NCBI GenBank assembly: GCA_964448115.1
Contig: CAYUVA010000015.1
Coordinates: 1 to 64,000, forward strand
Length of the DNA stretch: 64,000 nt
Direction of reading: 5' to 3'
From: CAYUVA01 sp964448115 [NCBI: uncultured bacterium]
GTDB taxonomy: Bacteria; CAYUVA01
This document shows, in pieces, positions 34,690-43,127 of this stretch. How positions within the stretch are numbered: the first letter of the stretch is position 1; every line of letters starts with the position of its first letter. A model generated the notes under the pieces. That model did not search any database. It saw only the letters and a program-made list of their open reading frames with translations, and had not been told where the DNA came from. The position numbers and the translations under genes were made by a program.

Positions 34690-36149
34690 TAAAGCAGGCA
34701 AACAGCATCCACAAGGCATTAGGGATCCTGCTGTTTTTTATGTTGTTTTTTTCTCCGCTGGTTTTTTCTCCCTTTAGCTTCAGTATCTTCAGGCAGCCGA
34801 AGCTATGGTTTTCCCTGACGCTAATTCTAATGGTGATGATCTTAAGAGGTTTATTACCGAATTCCTCACCAGCTTACACCAGGCTCAAAAGTAAAGATAA
34901 TTCCTCTCTCCCCAGCCCTCTCCCAGGGGGAGAGGGAGATCCTGTCCCCTCTCCCCGTGGGAGAGGGTCAGGGAGAGGGTTTAACTCTAATGGTTCTACT
35001 AATGTAATTTACACGAGTAGCGATAATAAAGGTAAACTTTTTCATGATTACCCGCTAAGGCTTCTGATTATCCCAGGCATCATCATTGCAGCGCTCAATA
35101 TCGCCTTTTCATCGCACCCGCTGCTAAGTGCTAAATACTACTGCATTATAGCTTTGTTTTTTTATCTGCACCTGGTCGTTGCCGTTGATTTTTCGGGCAT
35201 TGGCTCGCGGAGGTATCTGCTTATCGGGATGCTTAGCGGCGCAGTAATATCATCGATCTACTCGATTATGCAGTTCATGGACATCGAGCCGATCTTCGAG
35301 CGAGCCGAGCGGGTCAAGTACCTCGGTTCAGCGATCTACAGCGCAGCCTTCATGGGGCAGCCGACTTTGTTGGCAGGCTATCTTTGCGTGATGCCCTTTA
35401 TTTTTCTGTGGCTTGCGATGCGTGCTAGCAAGCGCTGGCATAATATCGCAGGGCTTCTTGGATTTATGCTGACCACTGCGAGCCTGTTCGTAACCCAATC
35501 ACGGGGCGCATTTGTCGGCTATGGAGTCGGCATGGTCGCCCTAACAGCGATTTTACTGAGATACCGCATATCGAGGCGGGCTGTAGGGTTCATTATAGCA
35601 ATGATGCTATGTTTTATAGTGGCATCATCGGCTTATATCGCCACCAACAAGGACTTTCGCGCCAAGATCATGCGCGGGATCAAGCTCAAGGGAAGCTATT
35701 CAGCAGCGACCAGGATCTTCTTCTGGCGGGTGGCGTTTGAGATGATGCGAGAGCGACCGATTATAGGCGTTGGACTGGGGAGATACGGCTATCATTACTA
35801 TGATGTTGAGGTGATGCTCCACCGTGAGGGCAAGACCAGCCTAGCCACTGCCAAGGATGCGATGATCTTGCAGGCGCACAACGAGTTTATCCAGGTCGCC
35901 GCCGAGCTTGGTGCGCTGGGATTTTTATTATTTCTCGCCTTCAATCTAGGCATCTTCAAGGTTGGCTTGCGCAAGCTAAGCCTTTATCGAGGTTATCCCC
36001 CAGATCAGCTATTCCAAGCCTGCCTCTTATCAGCGTTGATTTGCCTCTTGACCTACAGTTTATTCAGCTTCCCGCTTCATATAGCCCCCTCCGCGCTGAA
36101 CTATGTAGTGATAGGCGCGATGCTGTCGGGTAGGGGAAAAATTACTTAA
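34686..36149 (+). CDS. O-antigen ligase (WaaL) family membrane protein
   Basis: 487 residues starting at a GTG that overlaps the secretin stop (GTGA). It has about ten or more membrane helices and the Wzy_C/WaaL core. The large extracytoplasmic loop has GVGLGRYGYHYYDVEV and later AHNEFIQVAAELGALGFLLFL, where the His and Glu belong to the family's ligase loop. SQSRG-like TQSRGAFVGY also fits. It should join a polyprenyl-linked glycan to lipid A core or to protein. A palindromic repeat inserts about 25 codons (residues 73-98) in the first long loop without breaking the frame. Confidence 0.85.
   Translation: MIKQANSIHKALGILLFFMLFFSPLVFSPFSFSIFRQPKLWFSLTLILMVMILRGLLPNSSPAYTRLKSKDNSSLPSPLPGGEGDPVPSPRGRGSGRGFNSNGSTNVIYTSSDNKGKLFHDYPLRLLIIPGIIIAALNIAFSSHPLLSAKYYCIIALFFYLHLVVAVDFSGIGSRRYLLIGMLSGAVISSIYSIMQFMDIEPIFERAERVKYLGSAIYSAAFMGQPTLLAGYLCVMPFIFLWLAMRASKRWHNIAGLLGFMLTTASLFVTQSRGAFVGYGVGMVALTAILLRYRISRRAVGFIIAMMLCFIVASSAYIATNKDFRAKIMRGIKLKGSYSAATRIFFWRVAFEMMRERPIIGVGLGRYGYHYYDVEVMLHREGKTSLATAKDAMILQAHNEFIQVAAELGALGFLLFLAFNLGIFKVGLRKLSLYRGYPPDQLFQACLLSALICLLTYSLFSFPLHIAPSALNYVVIGAMLSGRGKIT
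34903..34979. repeat. In-frame palindromic GGGAGAGGG repeat element
   Basis: Two tight hairpins lie side by side: CCCTCTCCC (34916-34924) with GGGAGAGGG (34928-34936), then CCCTCTCCC (34947-34955) with GGGAGAGGG (34959-34967). Further GGGAGAGGG and CTCTCTCCCC copies flank them. The pattern matches a widespread class of dispersed bacterial palindromes rich in CCCTCTCCC. It is translated here as a Pro/Gly/Ser-rich spacer. Confidence 0.75.
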
Positions 36150-36162
36150 ATGATTAATTATC

Positions 36163-37653
36163 TTATTGAGGTCCAAAATATCCTTTAGATTTAGTTTGAT
36201 AGAATTTGAAATCGATAGTTTTTTTATTATTAGAATATAATTTATCTATTATTTTATTTATTTCATTTAAATTCATGCTTGATGGATCATTGATTTCCTT
36301 ATTTGCAACCAATTCATCAACAATATTATCAATAATTCTCATAAATATTCCTTGTTGGAAATATTCCTTATTATATGGTGGATAAGTAAACAGTATATTC
36401 ATACCTTTTTTGAAATTCATTATTTTAAATAAAGCTTCTTGGCATTTTTGACAAATAATAGTCTTATTTTTTATAATATTATTAACTGAATTACCCCAAT
36501 AATGCATTGATTTTTTATCAATATTGTTATTGTTATTATTCTCAAATATCTTTATTTCATTTATGGAATTATATTTTCTATATCTTATTTCTTCAACAGA
36601 AAATTTAACACTTCCAAATCCGAAGGGTTTACCAAATCCTATTTTATGATATATATTTAATGGCAATGCTAAAGAATAGGTAATTAAATTTAATAATTGG
36701 TTAGATATTCCATCAAAATATATTCTAAACACATCTGATTTACTATTCTCAATCATTGCTTCTACTTTATACTTATATATAATGGGCAATTCATCTGAAT
36801 TTATTCTTTCATTTCTTCTATCATTATAGTGTAATTTTCTCCAGTTATTTTGATACCATTCAAGACATTTATTATGATCTTGATGATAATAAAATTTTCT
36901 ACCTCTGTATTTATTTCCAATAAATTCTGCAAATTCTTTTCTATCAACAGTCCTATATTCTATATCTTTAGGAGTGAAATACCACCAATTTGACATGCTA
37001 GGAGATGGTCCCCCAAGATAAGATTTACCTTCAATATCAGGCAAAAAATATTTACTACTTAAATTTTCTACATTAATAGAGGCATCTTCAATAGATATTC
37101 TTCCTTTAAGAGAAAATGCATCATTATTATCATCTTCCTTTTCAAAGATCTGTCCAAATAAAAAAGTTGAAATATCTAATTCCCATTCATTAAAAGGATC
37201 TTGATTAAGAGGTCTCTTGGGTCGATATTTTTTACTAAGTGCATAATTCTCATTCTTCCATATCCGGTCTCCTATTTTAATGGTATAAGAATCAAAGACA
37301 TTATAGCCTTTATGTCTTCCTTTCGTTTTTCGTGAACCTTTTATTTTCTCATATGTTTGGTTGTATTTACCTAACCAACCATCAGTTACAGCCTCAATAA
37401 AGCTTCTTAACATTCCTCTAATAGTAGAGCTAGGAATTATGGCTTTATTATCTTCTCTGTAAAATTTACTTTCTTTTATTCTTTTTTCGCTCTCTGGAAT
37501 CTGTTGACCCACAATATGTACAGGAGTCAATGCTTGAATATATAGCTCTATATATCCTTCATATAATTCTCCCGAGGTCAAATCCTCATATTTGAAGAGA
37601 TTTGGCTTATCACCAAACGGCACGAAATCATAAGGATTAGGTGGATGTGACAT
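36163..37653 (-). CDS. CRISPR type III RAMP protein (TIGR03986-like)
   Basis: 496 residues. The opening NPYDFVPFGD, then YIELYIQALTPVHIVG, resembles the TIGR03986 group of large CRISPR RAMPs, which begin with 'PYNFVP'. IPSSTIRGMLR (73-83) is the Cas7 P-x-S-S-x-x-G helix cap, and GFGKPFGFGSVKF (near residue 340) is the Gly-rich RAMP loop. A CxxC pair (ICQKCQEA, near residue 395) may bind zinc. An AGGAGGA ribosome site precedes the ATG. The start overlaps the stop of the preceding RAMP by 17 bases. It should be a backbone subunit along crRNA. It is the last gene of the operon and is very AT-rich, with an Asn run (ENNNNNN). Confidence 0.82.
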   Translation of the reverse strand: MSHPPNPYDFVPFGDKPNLFKYEDLTSGELYEGYIELYIQALTPVHIVGQQIPESEKRIKESKFYREDNKAIIPSSTIRGMLRSFIEAVTDGWLGKYNQTYEKIKGSRKTKGRHKGYNVFDSYTIKIGDRIWKNENYALSKKYRPKRPLNQDPFNEWELDISTFLFGQIFEKEDDNNDAFSLKGRISIEDASINVENLSSKYFLPDIEGKSYLGGPSPSMSNWWYFTPKDIEYRTVDRKEFAEFIGNKYRGRKFYYHQDHNKCLEWYQNNWRKLHYNDRRNERINSDELPIIYKYKVEAMIENSKSDVFRIYFDGISNQLLNLITYSLALPLNIYHKIGFGKPFGFGSVKFSVEEIRYRKYNSINEIKIFENNNNNNIDKKSMHYWGNSVNNIIKNKTIICQKCQEALFKIMNFKKGMNILFTYPPYNKEYFQQGIFMRIIDNIVDELVANKEINDPSSMNLNEINKIIDKLYSNNKKTIDFKFYQTKSKGYFGPQ

Positions 37654-38740
37654 TTTTTTCCTCCTTTATTCCTAAGGCTTCTCTTAGTACTTTTTTCGCT
37701 TCCTCATCGAATTCAAGTGTTATATTTTCTCTACGTAAAAGATCCTCAAGAAGATCTTCTTTATTATTTTCCTCACTGGAATCTGCTGTTTTCTTAACCA
37801 CATATTCCTTCTCATCTTCATTAACTATACTCACCCTCCCCCTGCCGACGGAGGAGAGGGCGCCGAAGCGGATCATCCCATACTCGATCTCACGCTTCCA
37901 TAATGCCATAAGCGCCATGTGTACACGCTCAGGCTCACGGATGGTGAAGGTAACCTCAAACTCCATATTCCTGCCGAACTCTACGAAGGTGTGCAGCCCG
38001 CCTGACACCGATGCATGTGTTACCCTGTCCAGCGGATTGCGCATCTTTATATGACGAATAGCGTTTGAGGGATCATAAACACTATCAGGCGTCCACTTTC
38101 CACAAGCTCCAGGTTCTTTCGTGCCTCCTGATAGTTTCCCTACCTCAATCTGCAAGCGCCCTTTATATCCTTTAGGTTCCTTTTTATTTGATTTTTCCTT
38201 GTCCTCTTGCTTCTTGTCGCTGTCCTCTTTACTCGTGTCGAGGGCTTGTCCGAACAAGCTAAAGACTAACTGCCACCCGGGATCCTTTAGCGCATTTTCT
38301 TGTTTTTTCTTGTAATTTTCATCAGCTTCTTCCTTTTTCTTCTGTATAAAGGCATCCCAATATTTTTCCTTCACCAGGTGTCTGATAGTCCAATTTCTCA
38401 AGGCTCCCCTGATCGCAGAGGCAGGGATGGTGTAAACAGGTTTTACTTCATTGTTCTCAAGAAACAATGTCATATAAGGTAGAGTAACCTGGGAAAATTT
38501 TTTATCATCCTCTCGGTCCGATTTATCTCTTGGTATCATTCTAAATTGACATTCGCTTCCCCTTGCTTTTCCTATAGGCTTACCATCATTACCTATCGGG
38601 CTTTGTCGCCAAGAGGCATTGTGCGTACTCCGAATGAGCAGAGGTGTCTCGGTCTTAAATGTCCATTTAATGACCGCCAGGCTAGTCAGCTCAGAATAAT
38701 CAGGTATCTTTTTGTCTTTATTACTAGTTTCGTTGATCAT
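37637..38740 (-). CDS. CRISPR type III RAMP protein (Cas7-like)
   Basis: 367 residues from the ATG at 38740; the frame is open a further 19 codons, but these fall inside the upstream gene. The RAMP pattern is clear: WTFKTETPLLIRS, IPASAIRGALRNW (105-117), LFGQA and the Gly-rich loop IRFGALSSVGRGRVSI. A highly charged insertion (about 140-195, rich in Glu and Lys) lies before the second half. The usual catalytic aspartate of Csm3 is not evident, so it may be structural. Base composition is mosaic: 37.85-38.15 kb is much richer in G and C than the flanks. It overlaps both neighbours. Confidence 0.82.
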   Translation of the reverse strand: MINETSNKDKKIPDYSELTSLAVIKWTFKTETPLLIRSTHNASWRQSPIGNDGKPIGKARGSECQFRMIPRDKSDREDDKKFSQVTLPYMTLFLENNEVKPVYTIPASAIRGALRNWTIRHLVKEKYWDAFIQKKKEEADENYKKKQENALKDPGWQLVFSLFGQALDTSKEDSDKKQEDKEKSNKKEPKGYKGRLQIEVGKLSGGTKEPGACGKWTPDSVYDPSNAIRHIKMRNPLDRVTHASVSGGLHTFVEFGRNMEFEVTFTIREPERVHMALMALWKREIEYGMIRFGALSSVGRGRVSIVNEDEKEYVVKKTADSSEENNKEDLLEDLLRRENITLEFDEEAKKVLREALGIKEEKNVTST

Positions 38741-39776
38741 TTTGATTATCCTCCAATGCCTTAAAGAAGGCTTCTTTTGCTTTTTGTATGAATTCATCCT
38801 TCTTACCAGTTATATCTTCAAGGGCATTATAACCAGCTTCGTTCTTATCCATTAGATTCTTTATCCAATCGCTTATTTTATCAGATTTCAACTCCTCTAT
38901 CTTTGTTAGATTCCATTCAAACCTTCCAAATCCCCTAGTTGCCATAGCACCGAGGGTTAATGGGTAGATATCGGAGTTGAATCCCTCAAGCCCGAACAAT
39001 AGCAGTCCAATCTCTAGTGGGGATAAATTCTGCCCACAGATTTCCACTTTGAACTCGATTCCCTCCGGCACCACCTCAAAGTCATATAAAAGATGTTTAC
39101 CGGCGGTGCCAGTTTTAGGATCAATAGCTACAGACATCAAACGATATGTGTATTCATTAGGTTTCCAATCCAATAACCAGTTCTTTTTATTATCATCCTT
39201 ATCATCCCAATTGGGTATGCTATTACTTGAAGGATTAGAGATGCATTTGGCATCCCAGAATTCGAGTTTGCCTTCATGATATGTTGTGCCAAACATGGTC
39301 CCAAGCCAGCCATAATTTTCAAGGATTTTTTTCTTTTTTAATTTTAAATACTCTTCCTTCTTTTCTTTATCTGTAAGCATTCTACCATCTTTTTCTAATT
39401 CTTTTATTATATTTTCTAATTCTTTATTAAACTCTTCATCTTTAATAGCCCTATATGATCTATTTAATTCATTACTATGTAATTTATAAAGATTATTCGT
39501 ATCTTTCTTGTTAATTGATCTAATCACTTGATCTAACCAGCTATATAGACTTCCTTGTAATGCACTACCTGGTATGATTGGTTTACCCTTAAAATCTTTT
39601 ACGATATAGGTATCGATTTTTTTCCTTTTTTCTCCCTTTCTTTCGACTGTTTTTTCTTCTTCTTTTCCTGAGCCTATGTGAAGTGGCGATAAGGTTTTGA
39701 GTGTCCCCGTGATTTTTATCCTGTTATCGAAGCCTTCTCCTTTGAATTTAGGCTTGTCATTCGTTGAGTTGCTCAT
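38724..39776 (-). CDS. Csm3-like RAMP protein with probable RNA-cleavage aspartate
   Basis: 350 residues. TGTLKTLSPLHIGSG starts the RRM-like fold, followed by KKID55TYIVKD and PIIPGSALQGSL (67-77), then LYSWL. The D55 position matches the catalytic aspartate of Csm3 in the family pattern 'G-V-D-x-x-x-I-R-D...P-G-S-S', so target-RNA cleavage is plausible. LFGTT-like MFGTTYHEGKLEFWDA and TLGAMATRGFGRFEW complete the RAMP signature. Residues 90-150 are an unusually Lys/Glu-rich helical insertion. It follows the Csx10-like gene by 11 bases and precedes the next RAMP with a 17-base overlap. Confidence 0.83.
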   Translation of the reverse strand: MSNSTNDKPKFKGEGFDNRIKITGTLKTLSPLHIGSGKEEEKTVERKGEKRKKIDTYIVKDFKGKPIIPGSALQGSLYSWLDQVIRSINKKDTNNLYKLHSNELNRSYRAIKDEEFNKELENIIKELEKDGRMLTDKEKKEEYLKLKKKKILENYGWLGTMFGTTYHEGKLEFWDAKCISNPSSNSIPNWDDKDDNKKNWLLDWKPNEYTYRLMSVAIDPKTGTAGKHLLYDFEVVPEGIEFKVEICGQNLSPLEIGLLLFGLEGFNSDIYPLTLGAMATRGFGRFEWNLTKIEELKSDKISDWIKNLMDKNEAGYNALEDITGKKDEFIQKAKEAFFKALEDNQNDQRN

Positions 39777-39787
39777 TTTTCCCTCCC

Positions 39788-41614
39788 TTATAGATATTTA
39801 TTGTAGAAACATACATTTGTTATTAGCACTTCCCCAAAGCCATTCTCCGGCACAAAGGGGCATTTATCCCACGCTTTATCCCCATTAGCTTCATATTTCT
39901 CTTTAGCCCAATCTGGTATAGGTAATCCCTTATTATACCATTCATACATCTTATTTTTTGCTTTGTCCTTTATTTTAAGTTTAAAGATACTTCCCGCTTT
40001 CGTTAGATAAAATGGATAATATTTTTTATTGCCTTGAAATCTCTTTAGAAGATAACCGCCCTTCATAACCTGTGCTGCAAAGAAATCAACTAATTTGAGT
40101 GATCCGCCTGATACCTCGTTCCAATATTTATTATAAAGCTTTTTGAGTTCATCGCCCGAATGCTCCATTATCATATCATCCGGATTGATCATCAGCGCAT
40201 CCGATTGCAGGGCAATGAGCACCTCTTTGGTGTTCTCATCAAGCTGAGGTGGCTGGTGGCACTTATGCGCGGGCAGTGGCTCCAGGTATGCCTTGATTTT
40301 GCTGCATCCCTTGCCGAGTCGGCGAAAATGGGAATGTACAAACTCAAACAAATCCTTTAGCACTGCATTTCTTTCATTTTCATCCACTCCATCCAACATA
40401 ACCTCTCCGAGCCATAATATTGGTGCTTTATTGCTATCATGAGGACAGACATACTGGTAAGTATATAATGAGTTTTCTTTAGCGGATCGGAAATCACCCT
40501 CTATAGCAGTCCTTGAGTAGAAAAAGCGCCGCGGCGATACCCACCCGAAACGTTTTTTAATGTAAGAGTCATCCTTCCAATCAACCTGGAACTTTAAAAC
40601 TCCTCGCTTAATAACATCCTTTTCGTAATCTTTGTTATCGAATGTCAGTATATTCAAATAACATCCATTAACCTCCGCAATTGAATAAGGTATCACAATC
40701 GGTCTCGGCTTTTCCTTATAAGTAGGAAATGCGTGGGTAAAGCGAATTTTGCTGAAGTTTTCTTTTAGTTTTGCGAACTCATGATTTCCTGACACGACTT
40801 CTTTATTTAAACTATCTGGATCGGTTACCCTGTTTATATCAGCAGCTAGAGAGCCTTTGATGACTGCTCCGCTGATTATTTCTTCAGACTCAAGATAATT
40901 GCCCTTTTTCCTCGTACCTCCGAGCAGTAAAGGCTCCTCAGCCTCTATCCGTAGAAGGTAGCGTGTTTGGTTATTCTCTGTGGGTGAGTTATTGGGAACA
41001 TTATCATTGACCTCGCATCGCTTAAGCTCGCATTTCTTAAGTTCGATGTCCACACTCTGCACAGCGCCGAAGCCGACGGTCTTGAAGCCACCAAAGCCTG
41101 TAATCCACCTCAACGCAGGCTTCAGGGCATTGCATATCTCATCCGCCTTCGCTTCATCTAGGGCATAGAAAGATATTTTACCATTAAATTTAACAGTCAT
41201 CCCTCTTGGGAATGGCATTTCAATAGATAAAAGTGCAGTTTCCTTTGTGGTTTTAAATGTCGGATCAATGCTTATGCGGTGGGCGTATTCGTTATCCAGA
41301 GTCTTTTCCAGGGGATAGAAATTGGATATCTCTAAAAGTCCTCTGTGGGGCCCGGGGTCATTTTCATCAGCTCCCTTGCCAAATAGTTTTTCTATAAATG
41401 ATTTGCTAGATGTATTAAGCTCCTTCATCGCTTCTCGCAGCTTACCCTTGATATGACTCGAAGGGATGCAGATTCTATCCATGAAGTCTCGATGAAACAT
41501 AACATCGATGCCGTACTCGGTTTTGCTAGTCGCCTTGACCATTATAGGCGCTCTTACATGGAAGGTAACATTAAGCTCGTATTTGAGTGCAAGTTGATTA
41601 TTAGTTGTCATCAT
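39788..41614 (-). CDS. csx10: Csx10-like double-RAMP protein
   Basis: 608 residues containing two RAMP units. The first (about 10-200) has RAPIMVKATS, GID37VMFHRD with a possible cleavage aspartate, IPSSHIKGKLREAM (50-63) and GFGGFKTVGFGAVQSV. The second (about 220-608) has EAEEPLLLGGTR, IISGAVIKGSLAAD and a closing ENGFGEVLI loop. Two fused RAMPs with this end are typical of Csx10, a Cas5/Cas7 fusion diagnostic of subtype III-D. It probably caps the crRNA 5' end next to Cas10. Its start overlaps the cas10-like stop (TGATGA), with GGAGGGTGA as the ribosome site. Confidence 0.8.
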   Translation of the reverse strand: MMTTNNQLALKYELNVTFHVRAPIMVKATSKTEYGIDVMFHRDFMDRICIPSSHIKGKLREAMKELNTSSKSFIEKLFGKGADENDPGPHRGLLEISNFYPLEKTLDNEYAHRISIDPTFKTTKETALLSIEMPFPRGMTVKFNGKISFYALDEAKADEICNALKPALRWITGFGGFKTVGFGAVQSVDIELKKCELKRCEVNDNVPNNSPTENNQTRYLLRIEAEEPLLLGGTRKKGNYLESEEIISGAVIKGSLAADINRVTDPDSLNKEVVSGNHEFAKLKENFSKIRFTHAFPTYKEKPRPIVIPYSIAEVNGCYLNILTFDNKDYEKDVIKRGVLKFQVDWKDDSYIKKRFGWVSPRRFFYSRTAIEGDFRSAKENSLYTYQYVCPHDSNKAPILWLGEVMLDGVDENERNAVLKDLFEFVHSHFRRLGKGCSKIKAYLEPLPAHKCHQPPQLDENTKEVLIALQSDALMINPDDMIMEHSGDELKKLYNKYWNEVSGGSLKLVDFFAAQVMKGGYLLKRFQGNKKYYPFYLTKAGSIFKLKIKDKAKNKMYEWYNKGLPIPDWAKEKYEANGDKAWDKCPFVPENGFGEVLITNVCFYNKYL

Positions 41615-43113
41615 TCACCCTCCTTTGGAACATAATCCCATAGATCTGCGATCCAATAGAGCCACTTATATTCGTGGTCATTGATGATTTTGTCTCGCGT
41701 ATTCTTAATAATTCTTTTATCAACAGGTGGCATTTCTACATTATCTAATACAAATTGAAAATGTTTTTCAACACCTTTTAAGTTGCATTTTCTCAGTTCA
41801 TCCATGATTTGATAGAGCTTTGTTCTAGGGAAGTTGTTTTTGAATGCCAGGATTGTTACAGTAACATCACAGAAATTCTCCTTAGTAATCAGCAGGTCAT
41901 CGAATATCTTATTTTTGTAGAATGTGTTGGTGAACTCTTGGACTCCCCCTTGCAGTATGTCGATTGATTCGAGTATGAGGTAGTGCATTGCGTTGCCTTT
42001 TTCGTGTTTATCAGGTGGATCGGAACCGAGCTGTTTTTTCGCCATATCAACTAACTGGCTAGCGAATCGTTTCACTTGGAGTATGGGTGCTTTGTGATTG
42101 CAGAAAACCACGCCGAATGAGTGAGTGAGTGGCATACTACCAAAATTCATTTTATCGCAGTTCTCAAAGAAGTGCCACATGAAATCCCAGCCTAGCCAAG
42201 CCGGCAGCGCTACAGAAGCCTCATCCCCACCCCAGAGGGTGATCTCGATGCGACATTTATTTTCATTGTTATCATTATAAATGAAACAATTCTTATCCAT
42301 ATAATTCAGAATAAATTCTTTGATAATTTTATTTCTACCACTATCAAGAGCATTCTCAAAATTTCTATAATCATCTGGATTAACACAATTTTTATTCTTT
42401 AATTTGGTAAATTTATTTCCATCGAAATATATAAAAGCCTTTTTACCTCGAAGAACATCGGTGATATCATGTGGTTGATCTTTTACTAGTTGCTCAAAAT
42501 CCCAAGTGTATATTAATGATTTTTTGTTATTTAGTATTTCTCTATTTATATAATCTTTTTTCAGATTTCTACCCATTTTTTCTCTTCTTATATAAGTTAT
42601 ACGAGACAGATCTTTCTTAATTTTATCATAATGCATAGCTGGGCGCACTCCATCCCAATTGCAATATGGTTTTTCTTTATAATCGACCTCTTTTTTAGGT
42701 AAAATCACTGTCGGTTGCTTGAATTGTTGAAGCCGTATCTTATTTTGAAGCTTTTCTTTATCTTCCTTAAAATCGCCACTTTCTTCTACAGCAGCACCGA
42801 TAAAAGATGCTTCGTTTTTAGTATATTCCCGAGCAAAATTAAGTGCTTTATTAACTATTGTTTTGATCTGTTCTTCACTTTCATACTTCTTTTTTGTTTT
42901 ATAAATACCAATACTTCCACCTGTTGTTATTGGATCAAGTAAAGAAGTAAGATCAGAATTTGTATTAGGGTGTATTTTAAGGTCCGTAAACTTCACCGCA
43001 TTCCTTAAAAGCAAGGATCCGCCGCGGATGGTGCTGATGTCGTCTGTGTCATAGACGAAGCTGTCCAGGTTAACTGCCTCAATCTGAATGTAGTATTTCT
43101 TTTTCTCTGTCAT
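41611..43113 (-). CDS. cas10: Small HD-less Cas10-like protein with GGDE cyclase motif
   Basis: 500 residues from the ATG at 43113, chosen for its GAGGTGAG ribosome site; a GTG at 43131 overlapping the upstream stop would add six residues. The first palm-like domain opens the protein (YYIQIEAVNLDSFV, then STIRGGSLLLRN), with no HD nuclease before it. The second palm has KAFIYFDGNKF and the active-site turn TLWGGDEASVALPA (G-G-D-E near residue 297), followed by LTHSFGVVFCNHKAPILQVKRFA, all as in Cas10. I infer a nucleotide second-messenger synthase that cannot cut DNA by an HD domain. Absence of HD is a known feature of III-D Cas10. It is smaller than most Cas10 proteins. Confidence 0.82.
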   Translation of the reverse strand: MTEKKKYYIQIEAVNLDSFVYDTDDISTIRGGSLLLRNAVKFTDLKIHPNTNSDLTSLLDPITTGGSIGIYKTKKKYESEEQIKTIVNKALNFAREYTKNEASFIGAAVEESGDFKEDKEKLQNKIRLQQFKQPTVILPKKEVDYKEKPYCNWDGVRPAMHYDKIKKDLSRITYIRREKMGRNLKKDYINREILNNKKSLIYTWDFEQLVKDQPHDITDVLRGKKAFIYFDGNKFTKLKNKNCVNPDDYRNFENALDSGRNKIIKEFILNYMDKNCFIYNDNNENKCRIEITLWGGDEASVALPAWLGWDFMWHFFENCDKMNFGSMPLTHSFGVVFCNHKAPILQVKRFASQLVDMAKKQLGSDPPDKHEKGNAMHYLILESIDILQGGVQEFTNTFYKNKIFDDLLITKENFCDVTVTILAFKNNFPRTKLYQIMDELRKCNLKGVEKHFQFVLDNVEMPPVDKRIIKNTRDKIINDHEYKWLYWIADLWDYVPKEGE

Positions 43114-43127
43114 TTTCTCACCTCTTG

